From assembly GCF_015207705.1 (NCBI RefSeq), contig NZ_JADEWI010000011.1:93111-157110 (forward strand): a stretch of DNA of 64,000 bases, in the 5' to 3' direction. The notes under the pieces are model-generated. The model ran no database searches. It was not told where the DNA came from and was given only the letters and a program-made list of their open reading frames with translations. Source of the DNA: Nostoc sp. LEGE 06077 (GTDB lineage Bacteria > Cyanobacteriota > Cyanobacteriia > Cyanobacteriales > Nostocaceae). A program made the translations under genes and the position numbers. The first letter of the stretch is position 1; each line of letters starts with the position of its first letter. Shown here piece by piece: positions 19,411 to 28,386 of the stretch.

Positions 19411-19743
19411 CTAAGAGCCTAACTTAAAAGCTTCCACAAACAAACTGTAAGTAAATCCCACTTTCAAAATATTCAAACATTCCAGCCACAGCGCTCTTTT
19501 AGCAAACAAGTTACGACTATAAAATATCCTGCTTGTTAACTCAGTTAATAATACTAAAAATGCGGCTACAACAATATCTAATTCTGCCTTTTGTCCCGCT
19601 ATAGTAGAAATAGCTGTACCCAGAAAAAAGCCGAATAAAAAACTAATAATCAATAGTGATAGTCGCCGCCAAGGATTGCGAAATAATTGTCCTAAACTCT
19701 TGGCAATTGCATCTAATAAATTGTTAATTCTAGTGTTCTGCAT
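19411..19743 (-). CDS. ycf20: DUF565/Ycf20-like membrane protein
   Basis: A 110-residue small membrane protein similar to Ycf20 of chloroplasts, a family (DUF565) needed in algae and plants for normal non-photochemical quenching. Visible family sequence: NPWRRLSLLIISFLFGFFLG, with a hydrophobic segment at about 29-50, and a second at about 57-70 (DIVVAAFLVLLTEL). ATG at 19743 is preferred over the TTG one codon upstream. Next gene on the strand is glyK. Confidence 0.65.
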   Translation of the reverse strand: MQNTRINNLLDAIAKSLGQLFRNPWRRLSLLIISFLFGFFLGTAISTIAGQKAELDIVVAAFLVLLTELTSRIFYSRNLFAKRALWLECLNILKVGFTYSLFVEAFKLGS

Positions 19744-20522
19744 CAATCAAATATTCTCAATTATTCAAATTACTTTTATCAAAAAATCATACATATAGGA
19801 ATCATATTTGATTTGGAGAAAAAACTCAGTATACCTATGTTATTTCTTGTCCTGTTCCCTGTTCCTTACCTACACAAGTAATTTCAATAATCAAATCGGA
19901 TTCCCATAGCCTACATCCCTACTGAGATTAAAAAAAATCAATACTGCTAAATTTAGATGGTAAGAATTCAGTACCCAAGTATTTATAGAATTAATAAATT
20001 TATTTATCAAATATTTCTCCTGATTTTTTAACACTCCTGACTCCTGGATTCTGACTCCTGAATACTTACTTAGATGTATATTTTATTTCATTGCCTCATG
20101 AGCAGCAGAATCTTGGCATGATTAATCATGGATTGTTAATAAATATAAATATTTTTGCGTTCATATCTCTCAGGGTTTAACAACAGACATCTTGTTGTTC
20201 AGATTACGCCAAGGCTAAAAATATTTAGATGTAATTATACGGTTGAATGTTTATTTTTATGTAATATTATTTGCCTAAGGTTGCTAACCTACTGTAAAAC
20301 CCAATGGAACAATAACCTATAGAAAGCTTCTTTAAGTAAAATTAAGGTAACTAATCATTCCAATGGTTATTTTAGAAAAATGATAAGTATGATACATTGC
20401 ATAGCTTGATTTCACGAGAGTCTAGTGTAGAGAAATCAGTAAATTTCTCTAATCCTGACGGCAGAGAATAGGCTAATATTTGGCCAAGACTAAACAAAAA
20501 ATTATTTCTAACCAATATCAAA
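19744..20522. other. 779-bp intergenic region with a MITE-like copy
   Basis: Divergent spacer between the ycf20-like gene and the lipoprotein gene. It contains the 113-bp inverted-repeat element at 19795-19907 and a CTCCTGACTCCTGG-type repeat at about 20032-20062. The rest is AT-rich; no gene or RNA recognised. Confidence 0.6.
19795..19907. repeat. MITE-like dispersed repeat, copy 1
   Basis: 113-bp element beginning ATAGGAATCATATTTGATT and ending AATCAAATCGGATTCCCAT; the two ends are inverted copies with few mismatches. The centre has GGAGAAAAAACTCAGTA and a TGTTCCC-rich stretch. Other copies are at 37644-37770 and, inverted and partly diverged, at about 47780-47895. Confidence 0.85.
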
Positions 20523-21155
20523 ATGAAATCTCAGGTGTATCGTAAGGCTGCTGTTACAGCTTGTTGCTTGGGGCTGCTTGGATTGCTGGTAGGATGTTTA
20601 GATTTAAGTGTTTCATTTGAGACTACTAATCCTGATACATCGGATACAGCATCTACTAATATTCCTCAGTCAAAAAGTAATTCAGAATTGCCTATTTTAG
20701 ATGCTACAGCTACTTCGACAAATGTTTCCAGTACCACAACAATACCAGTCACCCAAGTAGAACAAAGCACTAGCAAAGTTCAGTCTATCCTGGTAAATCG
20801 GCCAAATGGAGCTAGTAGTGCCAAAAAACCAGGAATTTTGCGAATGAGTAATCAAACGGATCAGCCTGTGCGCCTGGCCTTACTCGCACGGCAATTAAAG
20901 GGTAAAAGCTCGACTACTAGCAAGATTAACTATGATCTTCCAGCCCATTGGGATTTTGCGCCCCAGGAAGGGAGTAGCAAAGGTTTGTTACTTTCTTTAC
21001 CTAATGGCAACTTACAGCTAGAAAAAGGAGATATTTTAGTTGCTTTTGCCCAGGATGGTTCTCGACGCTACTGGGGGCCGTATGTTGTTGGCGAAACTTC
21101 CCTACCGACGTGGAATGCTCAAACAAAAGAATGGCTGTTGGTACTTAGTCAATAG
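20523..21155 (+). CDS. Predicted lipoprotein of unknown function
   Basis: 210 residues with an N-terminal lipoprotein leader (hydrophobic AACCLGLLGLLVGC; lipobox Cys at about 25), then a Ser/Thr/Asn-rich linker (about 35-90) and a compact C-terminal domain (about 100-210, with KPGILRMSNQTDQPVRLALL and YWGPYVVGE). The domain has the look of a beta-sandwich that binds at the surface, but I do not recognise a family. It stands alone; the next gene (glycosyltransferase) is 213 bp downstream across a heptamer-repeat region. Confidence 0.75.
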   Translation: MKSQVYRKAAVTACCLGLLGLLVGCLDLSVSFETTNPDTSDTASTNIPQSKSNSELPILDATATSTNVSSTTTIPVTQVEQSTSKVQSILVNRPNGASSAKKPGILRMSNQTDQPVRLALLARQLKGKSSTTSKINYDLPAHWDFAPQEGSSKGLLLSLPNGNLQLEKGDILVAFAQDGSRRYWGPYVVGETSLPTWNAQTKEWLLVLSQ

Positions 21156-21249
21156 TTATCGCGGTTCTTATTTGGTTATGGGCTAGAGGCTAGTTAGTAT
21201 GTACCTGAGAGCAATTCCCAATTACTCTCAGGTTGATAGTTTTGAGTTG

Positions 21250-21368
21250 ATCAATAGTGCGAATTAGCAATAATCCAGAACAAAATCTGGCTATTTAACG
21301 ACTAATAACTATTGACTGTTGACTCATAACTATTGACGATTAACTATTGAGCGCTGACTAAAAACTAA
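21250..21368. repeat. Heptanucleotide (TTGACTA-type) repeat region
   Basis: About 7-nt spaced ACTATTG/TTGACTR words (TAACTATTGACTGTTGACTC, AACTATTGACGATTAACTATTGA) just upstream of the glycosyltransferase start at 21369. These short tandemly repeated repetitive sequences are typical of heterocystous cyanobacteria. Similar regions are at 32275-32390 and 60296-60381. Confidence 0.7.
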
Positions 21369-23270
21369 ATGAAGATGAAATTGAGTAATTTCCACACTGT
21401 TGACCGATGGTTCAACAAGATAGCACAGCGTCCATCCCTAGCAGTGACTTTATCAGTTTTGTGGTTGATGCTGATTGGGTGGATAGGCTACGGGTGGAAT
21501 TTAGGTAGTGTTGGCTTAGTTGATGAAACAGAGCCATTGTTTGCGGAAGCATCCCGACAAATGTTTATCACTGGTGACTGGATTACGCCGTTTTTTAATG
21601 GTGTAACTCGGTTTGATAAACCTGCTTTAATTTACTGGTGTCAGGCGATCGCTTATTCAATTATGGGCGTGAATGAGTGGGCGGTGCGTCTCCCCTCAGC
21701 GATCGCGGCGATCGCCGTCATTAGTTTGGCTTTTTATACTGTACAGTGGCATCTGGGCCAGCAAGACATTGCCGAACAAGTTGAACGCCCCACCCGGCGC
21801 TACATAACAGCTGCGATCGCCGCCGCTGTTATGGCGCTCAATCCAGAAATGATTGTCTGGGGGAGAACCGGTGTCTCGGATATGCTACTAACTGGGTGCA
21901 TCGCCTCTTCCTTGTTATGTTTTTTCCTCGGATATGCGAGTAAAGAGGAAAATGGCACAAAAGTCTCCCATTCCCTACTCCCAAATAAATGGTATTTAGC
22001 TTGTTATGTATTAATTGCTGGGGCGATTTTAACTAAAGGCCCTGTGGGTATAGTTTTACCGGGGATAGTAATTCTGGCTTTTTTGCTGTATTTAGGCAAA
22101 TTAGGCGAAGTGCTGCGAGAAATGCGGCCGCTGCTAGGATTACTAATAATTTTGGCTTTATCAGTTCCTTGGTATGCCTTAGTAATTTGGCGCAATGGCT
22201 GGAATTATATTAATTCCTTTTTTGGCTATCACAACCTAGACCGTTTTACCGAAGTAGTGAATGGTCACTCAGCGCCTTGGTATTTTTACTTTTTGGTAGT
22301 ACTTTTAGGTTTTGCACCATACTCTGTATATTTACCCGTAGCCTTCGCGCGACTGAAATTTTGGCAGCGATCGCAATGGCTAGTCCAAGAGCGATCGCTG
22401 CAATTAGGTTTATTTGCGTGCGTTTGGTTTTTGGGAGTGTTTGGTTTTTTCACAATTGCTGTTACCAAACTGCCTAGTTATGTTTTACCATTAATGCCTG
22501 CTGCTGCTATTTTGGTAGCTTTATTGTGGAGCGATTACTTTCCTTCACTATCTACATCTAGTTCTCGCTCCCCTCAGAAATTCTTCTGGTTTAGTGGCTG
22601 GACAAATGTTTTTTTGTTTTCGGCATTGTCTGTAGCCATATTGCAAATATCTCAGTTATTAGGTAGCGATCAAGCTGCACCAAATTTCCGCCAAACCCTA
22701 CAAAATTCGGGTTTAATTGAACTAGGCAGTTCTATTTGGTTTTTGAGTGCTATAAGTGTGGCATTTTTATTAATTACCCGTCGTTGGCCAGGAATTATTG
22801 CTGCTAATTTGTTGGGGTTTGTCGCATTTTTAATTGTTGTTTTGATGCCAGCGATGTTTTTGATGGATCAAGAACGACAGCTACCTTTAAGAGAAATTTC
22901 TAATGTTATTACTCAGGTAAAACAACCCAATGAAGAATTGGTAATGGTTGGCTTTAAAAAACCAAGTGTAGTTTTTTATAGTCATAAACAAGTAAATTTT
23001 ATCAAACTTACGATTGATGCTATTGTTTATATCCAAAACCAAACAAATATGCCAGTAAAAGCTCCTGGATTAATAGTTTTAGCAGAACATAAAAATCTAG
23101 TCAAAATGGATTTGCCACCTGACAATTATGAAAATTTAGCATCAAAAGGTGCTTATCAATTGATTAGAATTTCTTTCAAAAAAATGAAACAACAAAAGCA
23201 AGATATTTCGCTCAAACCTGAGACGCAAGATGAGCAACTTCTCAAAAAATCTGAGGATTTGAGCCTTTAG
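21369..23270 (+). CDS. Glycosyltransferase family 39 (ArnT/PMT-like) membrane protein
   Basis: 633 residues with about eleven or twelve predicted membrane helices. It uses a polyprenyl-phosphate sugar donor, judging by the family, to glycosylate a lipid or protein outside the plasma membrane. The conserved first-loop motif is VDETEPLFAEASRQM (acidic pair, about residues 54-68), followed by DWITPFFNGVTRFDKPALIYW; an RLPSAIAAIA helix follows. The soluble C-terminal part (about 510-633) is charged and ends in a Lys/Gln-rich tail. The acceptor is unknown. A second member of the family is at 51783-53387. Confidence 0.88.
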   Translation: MKMKLSNFHTVDRWFNKIAQRPSLAVTLSVLWLMLIGWIGYGWNLGSVGLVDETEPLFAEASRQMFITGDWITPFFNGVTRFDKPALIYWCQAIAYSIMGVNEWAVRLPSAIAAIAVISLAFYTVQWHLGQQDIAEQVERPTRRYITAAIAAAVMALNPEMIVWGRTGVSDMLLTGCIASSLLCFFLGYASKEENGTKVSHSLLPNKWYLACYVLIAGAILTKGPVGIVLPGIVILAFLLYLGKLGEVLREMRPLLGLLIILALSVPWYALVIWRNGWNYINSFFGYHNLDRFTEVVNGHSAPWYFYFLVVLLGFAPYSVYLPVAFARLKFWQRSQWLVQERSLQLGLFACVWFLGVFGFFTIAVTKLPSYVLPLMPAAAILVALLWSDYFPSLSTSSSRSPQKFFWFSGWTNVFLFSALSVAILQISQLLGSDQAAPNFRQTLQNSGLIELGSSIWFLSAISVAFLLITRRWPGIIAANLLGFVAFLIVVLMPAMFLMDQERQLPLREISNVITQVKQPNEELVMVGFKKPSVVFYSHKQVNFIKLTIDAIVYIQNQTNMPVKAPGLIVLAEHKNLVKMDLPPDNYENLASKGAYQLIRISFKKMKQQKQDISLKPETQDEQLLKKSEDLSL

Positions 23271-23297
23271 ATTATGCAATAAAAATGAACTCTTTTC

Positions 23298-26200
23298 CTA
23301 TTGATGGTGCAGTAGAGCCTGATTAATGTGATGCAATAAATCTTCCATTGAAATTGATCGGGGTAAAATTTCTGTGGCGATCGCACGGACTGATTTATTT
23401 ACATCATCTCGGCTACTATTGCTCTGCTGCTTGGTTTCTGCTGATGAATTCCTGACATGATGATGGGGACGTTGGTCAAGCACTAAAATCGGGGGCAAAT
23501 GCAAATGTGAATCATGTAATGCTGCAAGTGCTTTTAACACTTCCTGATGAATTGGCGACTCTCCCAAGCAAATTAGCAACAAGTCAACACTATTGTGGTG
23601 GATTTGTTGATTTACTTCTGCCCAACAGCGGCCAATTGCTGCTTTCAAACCCGCAGTTTGTAAATACTGAATTAAAGCTTGAAACCACTCAGAGCCTCTT
23701 TCCGCAGTGATATTATTCAGGGCAGAGTTTTTCGTGTGGCGATAATTTTTTACTTGTTTACGTCTGATTTGCGGTAAATCATGTAAGGTGGTCAAATCCA
23801 CGACTAAAATACTTGGTGGACAACAAATACCAGCAGCAATTTGTAACACTGATAACAGCGGATCTATTTTGTCAGTGCGACTGCGATTGTTTTTTCCAAA
23901 TGGTGTTAAGCAGGGAAAGACGGAAAGTCCAGGTATCTGAGAAGCTGCCAAACTAGTAGCAACATCACAAGTCACCAGTGGTAAAGCCACCAATCGGGGA
24001 TGCTGAATTAATTGTTGTAAATAAATTTGGGCTAAGGAAGTTTCTACATCTAATAAGATGACATCAAATTGCCAAACCCTGGCTAAGAGTTCTGCTTGAT
24101 CGAGGTTATCTACTTCGATTACCCGATGTTCCCGCAGTGAAGGGTGGGGGTTAATTGATGCTATTTCTGGATTGACCAATCTGAGAATTCGCAATGGTTG
24201 GTTTTTGGCAGTAGTTTGCGTAGCCTCAATTTCTGAGGCTGAAATTGTGGGTTTAGCACATAACTTTTCCAACAGAGGGGCTAAAGCCTGATTTTCTATT
24301 GGTAAGCTCAAGAAACCATCGGCTTGGTTAGCAAATGCTTGCTCTCTTTCTGCGCCTGTAGCGGTGACAATCACTGGTATATGGCGTGTCGCCGCATCCG
24401 ATTTCACCAATGTCAGGACATCCCACCCTGAAAGCAATGGTAATAAAGGATTTAAAAATACAGCTTGTGGTTGCAAGCGTCGGGCTTTTTCCACGGCTTC
24501 TGTACCTGAGCGAGCAATGATTACTCGATAACCTAAACCTTTGAGTTGTTCTGCTAAGTCTTCAATATATCGAGCCACTGCTTCGACTATCAGCACTAAT
24601 CTTTGAGAGCAACCAGGGAGATGTTGACTATTATTAACTGGAGAATTGGCAGAAGTCGGAACTTTTTGAATACCTAGATTCTGCTGGTTTCGCTCTTCTT
24701 TATTATTTGTTTCGGTATCCGAAAAACCTGTGGTTGGCGGACTGGGTGGGAGTAAGAGGGTAAATTGGCTACCTTTACCTTCTTGGGATAAAAAGCTCAC
24801 GTCGCCTCCGTGGAGGCGGGCTAAAGCTCTGGTTAAAACTAGTCCTAAACCAGTTCCTTCAAACTGTCTGGTGAGGGGGTTTTCGAGTTGTTGGAATTTC
24901 TGAAAAATTAAATGTTGCTGATGTTCAGGGATACCAATGCCTGTATCCCAAATGGTAAAGGCAATCCAGCCTTCCCAACGACTGACACGCAAACCAATTT
25001 CGCCGGATGTTTCCGTGAATTTGAAAGCGTTAGAAAGCAAGTGTACCAACATTTGCCGCAAGCGCAATTCATCTGCCACCATTTGCTCTAAGCCTGGTTC
25101 AATCATCAAGGTGAATTTTGGCACAGAAGAATTAATGGCTGAGGTTTTGCTGGCGTGAGTGTGGATAGCCGTGACTTCTGCTTGAGCGCGATCGCACACA
25201 GCCTGTATATTTACTGGTGCAAGTGCTAATTCCATCTGACCGGTTTCCATCCGAGTCAAATCGAGAATGTCGTTGACTACACTCATTAAATGACGACCGC
25301 TTTGATGAATTAATCCCGCGTAGCGGGCTTGGCGTTCGTTTAATTCCCCTAATTGTTGGTCTACTAGCAATCTGGATAATCCCAAAACTGCCGTTAGGGG
25401 AGTCTTGAGTTCATGACTAATACAAGCTAAAAATTCATCTTTTAAGCGATTGAGTTGAATCAAATCAGCATTTTTCGCAGCTAATTCTTTGCACAATTGT
25501 TGCTGTTCGGTAACATCTGTGGCTAAGACTAACCACAGTTGATCAGCATTTTCGCTTGGCTGGGCGGTTAATGGTTTTAATCTTGGACTATCTAGGGGAA
25601 TTTTGGCAAATTGCCAGACGCGTTCTTGACCGTTTTTTTCTTCCACGACACAGGTACAAGTCCCCATTTGACTATCTAAAAAGCAGCGATTAAAGTTGCT
25701 GGTTGGCGAAACGGGTGGTTCTTGGAGAGGATTAAAGCTTGAGTTCTGGGGTAAGGCTTCGTGCTTTACCGCCCAAGTATGCTCTACCGAATACAATTTC
25801 AATGGTGATAAGCTGCTATCTTCACCTTGGGGCGATCTAAGTGCCGTTTGGTTAGCGTATTCTGGCTGTTTGTCCGGGACTGGAGACAGGATAGTTGCTA
25901 CTTGTTGTCGCACATCTTCTGGATCTTTCAAACCGCCCAACTGCTGCCACCAAGCGGGGTTTTGCGCGACTATTTCACCATTACTGTTTTGCAACATCAA
26001 TGGCCAAGGCAGTTGTTCGAGTAACTTAATCAGTGGTTTATGCAAAAATGAGTGAAGTTGATTAGCTTTGCGCGATCGCCAAGTAGTTTTCACCTTGGTC
26101 TGATGTTCTCGGCTAACCTGGCTAGATGATCTCAAAGAATTGGCAGATTTTGTGTCAGTTGTCGCTATACCTGCCTGTTCTTGAGCTAACAATCTCAACA

Positions 26201-26606
26201 ACCGACTGCTGTCTAACAGCCCTAAAAATTTGCCTTCAGCATCAACCAGTGTCCAATTGATATTGTTATGAGATGGGGCAGAATAGTAACGCAAAAACTG
26301 CACAAATTGCTCAACGCGATCGCTTGCTGCTAATATTTGTAATGGCTCAACAATGCTTTGCTGCCAGATTGTCAGTGGCTGTTGTAACAAATTCCAGTAT
26401 TGATCTTCTGGTGACTCTGCCAACAGTTTTTGCGTTAACTGGGCTGATTTTAACAACCCAATTGGTGCTTGCTGTTGATTGACTACTACTAAGCGATCGC
26501 ACCGCTGTTGCTCAAAAACTTCTAAGGCCGCTACCAATGTACTTGTTTCACCGCATTTGGGTACGGTTGCGAGAAAGTTATAAAGCGGGTACTGTAGCAT
26601 TGACAT
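23298..26606 (-). CDS. CBS-PAS histidine kinase with degenerate receiver domains
   Basis: 1102-residue cytoplasmic kinase. Two CBS motifs (about 1-145) suggest adenine-nucleotide sensing; a divergent PAS-like region spans about 190-370. HisKA has CISHELKTPLTAVLGL (His398), and the ATPase domain has LLSNAFKFT (about 523-531), IWDTGIGIP and GTGLGLVL (584-591). Three receiver-like folds follow: about 668-785 with Asn719 at the phospho-acceptor position (AVFLNP) and no acidic pair, about 805-900 with Asp853 (VILLDVET), and about 930-1045 starting ILVVDLTT but with no Asp at the acceptor strand (LLLICLGE). It is divergent from kaiABC across a 672-bp spacer, so a clock-input or output role is possible. 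Confidence 0.88.
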   Translation of the reverse strand: MSMLQYPLYNFLATVPKCGETSTLVAALEVFEQQRCDRLVVVNQQQAPIGLLKSAQLTQKLLAESPEDQYWNLLQQPLTIWQQSIVEPLQILAASDRVEQFVQFLRYYSAPSHNNINWTLVDAEGKFLGLLDSSRLLRLLAQEQAGIATTDTKSANSLRSSSQVSREHQTKVKTTWRSRKANQLHSFLHKPLIKLLEQLPWPLMLQNSNGEIVAQNPAWWQQLGGLKDPEDVRQQVATILSPVPDKQPEYANQTALRSPQGEDSSLSPLKLYSVEHTWAVKHEALPQNSSFNPLQEPPVSPTSNFNRCFLDSQMGTCTCVVEEKNGQERVWQFAKIPLDSPRLKPLTAQPSENADQLWLVLATDVTEQQQLCKELAAKNADLIQLNRLKDEFLACISHELKTPLTAVLGLSRLLVDQQLGELNERQARYAGLIHQSGRHLMSVVNDILDLTRMETGQMELALAPVNIQAVCDRAQAEVTAIHTHASKTSAINSSVPKFTLMIEPGLEQMVADELRLRQMLVHLLSNAFKFTETSGEIGLRVSRWEGWIAFTIWDTGIGIPEHQQHLIFQKFQQLENPLTRQFEGTGLGLVLTRALARLHGGDVSFLSQEGKGSQFTLLLPPSPPTTGFSDTETNNKEERNQQNLGIQKVPTSANSPVNNSQHLPGCSQRLVLIVEAVARYIEDLAEQLKGLGYRVIIARSGTEAVEKARRLQPQAVFLNPLLPLLSGWDVLTLVKSDAATRHIPVIVTATGAEREQAFANQADGFLSLPIENQALAPLLEKLCAKPTISASEIEATQTTAKNQPLRILRLVNPEIASINPHPSLREHRVIEVDNLDQAELLARVWQFDVILLDVETSLAQIYLQQLIQHPRLVALPLVTCDVATSLAASQIPGLSVFPCLTPFGKNNRSRTDKIDPLLSVLQIAAGICCPPSILVVDLTTLHDLPQIRRKQVKNYRHTKNSALNNITAERGSEWFQALIQYLQTAGLKAAIGRCWAEVNQQIHHNSVDLLLICLGESPIHQEVLKALAALHDSHLHLPPILVLDQRPHHHVRNSSAETKQQSNSSRDDVNKSVRAIATEILPRSISMEDLLHHINQALLHHQ

Positions 26607-27278
26607 AAGGCTTTGGGGTTGATTCTTCCTCTAGCGGCATTTGGCTTGAGCATTGGCGATCGGGTAGATAGTGTTCGCGCTTACAGTCATATCCTCATAG
26701 ACTTATCTTTCCACCATTCTTGTTTTAGCCGTAAGACCATTGCTGTGATATGTTTGGTTGTTTAAGACATAGCCTTTCTGGTTGACTTTGGTTTTCCCAG
26801 TGTCAGTCTTTGCCTTTGCCACTTTATAACTTTGGGGAAATAACCTTACAGTGTTTTACTGGTATTGTCACATCTGATCAAAAGTGACAGCTAAAACAAT
26901 TATGGCTCCAAAGATTCGCTTTAGAACCTTGAGGAATTATAATGATTTAGAATACGCGCATACTTTAAGTTAGTTTAAGTATCCTATCAAGGGGTGAAAT
27001 CAAAAAATCTACAGTCTGATAGATATACATATGCGAATCTCAATCAACTAATGTATCCTCAATAACGAACACCTCATCAGCCGCTCAATAAATCTTCCTG
27101 CTCACTTGTTGTCTTTGGTTGTTGAGCCACTGTAGAAATTTGTTTATCTAGAGCGGTAATTGAGAATGAACTAACAACTTGACTTATTATTAGTCATGTT
27201 CTCTAAAGTTTTTCTCAAACTTTATTCAACTTAACCAACTTTGGTTGGAGTGATTAAGCAAGATGTTTAAATATATAA
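26607..27278. other. 672-bp divergent region between the CBS kinase and kaiA
   Basis: Should carry the promoters of both the kinase and the kai operon. I see no gene, RNA or strong repeat in it; a weak CCAAC-TTTG-GTTGG hairpin lies at about 27234-27247, close to the kaiA start. Confidence 0.5.
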
Positions 27279-27860
27279 ATGCTACTACCTATACTACTTT
27301 TCCAAGCAAATGTTAAAAAAATTTTAGATAACCTAGATGAGCTAGGCACTCAAATACCATTAAACCCAAGAAATGGTTACTTAATTCGGTCTAATTTTGC
27401 TCAATTTAGCACATCAACTCTAGTCGCCGCCACCACAGTTAGACTTTACTACTTACTAACTTGGTGGCCAGCGAATCTTAATCAAAATTTTATAGACAAA
27501 TATTTTTACGTGTTTGCGTGCCAGCAGCAAAAACCACAACAGGTTTTTCAGCAAATGACTCAAGTGGATAAGCGGGTATTGTTACAACAAATTAAATCTG
27601 ATTATCGCCAGATTCTTATAGATTACTTTACAACAGACAAAACCTTGAAAGAAAAATTTGATAAATTTATCAATACAGTATTTTGTGCTAATATTCCTGT
27701 GCCTCAAATTATAGAAATTCACATGGAACTCATTGATGAATTTTCTAAACAGCTAAAATTAGAAGGAAGGAGTGATGATACCTTACTTGATTACCGTTTG
27801 ACTCTCATCGATGTCCTAGCACATTTATGTGAAGCCTATAGATGTGCAATTTCTAAATAG
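27279..27860 (+). CDS. kaiA: Circadian clock protein KaiA, intermediate-length form
   Basis: KaiA stimulates KaiC autophosphorylation by holding its A-loops. Residues about 93-193 are the C-terminal helical KaiC-binding/dimerisation domain (IEIHMELIDEFSKQLKLEGR, DYRLTLIDVLAHLCEAYR). The frame stays open upstream to ATG 27279, directly after an in-frame stop, giving 193 residues; the short KaiA annotated in Anabaena would begin at the internal ATG 27555 (MTQVDKRVLLQQ). Residues about 70-92 still align by eye with the linker of full-length Synechococcus KaiA (YFYVFACQQQKPQQVFQQ against YLGVYYKRDPDRFLRNLP), whereas residues 1-70 do not resemble its pseudo-receiver. Which start is used is uncertain. 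kaiB follows after 123 bp. Confidence 0.9.
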   Translation: MLLPILLFQANVKKILDNLDELGTQIPLNPRNGYLIRSNFAQFSTSTLVAATTVRLYYLLTWWPANLNQNFIDKYFYVFACQQQKPQQVFQQMTQVDKRVLLQQIKSDYRQILIDYFTTDKTLKEKFDKFINTVFCANIPVPQIIEIHMELIDEFSKQLKLEGRSDDTLLDYRLTLIDVLAHLCEAYRCAISK

Positions 27861-27983
27861 TAGTACATTGCATCCATTCACTAAAATATACTCAAAAATC
27901 AAGAAAACCACAAAGCTATGTATTTTGCTAGTATCACTAAATTTGGATTTTATTTTAGTTTTTATGTTTAAGTTTGTATTTTT

Positions 27984-28310
27984 ATGAATAAAGCCAGAAA
28001 AACTTATGTTCTCAAGCTTTATGTAGCTGGGAATACCCCCAACTCAGTCCGGGCATTAAAAACACTCAAAAACATATTAGACCAGGAGTTCCAAGGTGTT
28101 TATGCACTCAAAGTCATCGATGTAATGAAAAATCCCCAACTAGCTGAAGAAGATAAAATCTTAGCTACACCAACATTATCAAAAATTTTGCCGCCACCTG
28201 TTCGGAAAATTATTGGCGACCTTTCAGATAGAGAAAGAGTATTAATTGGATTAGATTTACTTTATGAAGAACTGAGTGAAGAAGACTGGGAAGAGCCGCA
28301 TAACCTTTAA
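27984..28310 (+). CDS. kaiB: Circadian clock protein KaiB
   Basis: Thioredoxin-like metamorphic protein that binds the CI ring of phosphorylated KaiC and sequesters KaiA. 108 residues, the usual length; [20 protein letters not shown] (about 11-30) and the cis-proline segment [20 protein letters not shown] (about 61-80) are family signatures, and the acidic C-terminus ([10 protein letters not shown]) is present. Second gene of kaiABC. Confidence 0.97.
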   Translation: MNKARKTYVLKLYVAGNTPNSVRALKTLKNILDQEFQGVYALKVIDVMKNPQLAEEDKILATPTLSKILPPPVRKIIGDLSDRERVLIGLDLLYEELSEEDWEEPHNL

Positions 28311-28386
28311 GTTAAATTTTTTCATGCCAAATTAGTACCTTTAGTAATAAAAAAACTGGGTTAAAAGCCCTATTTACGATCCGGCA

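Noticed and set aside
19744..20522. Small RNA or tRNA in the long spacer
   Set aside because: No cloverleaf, T-loop (GGTTCRA) or conserved cyanobacterial RNA motif could be found; the visible structure belongs to the MITE-like repeat.
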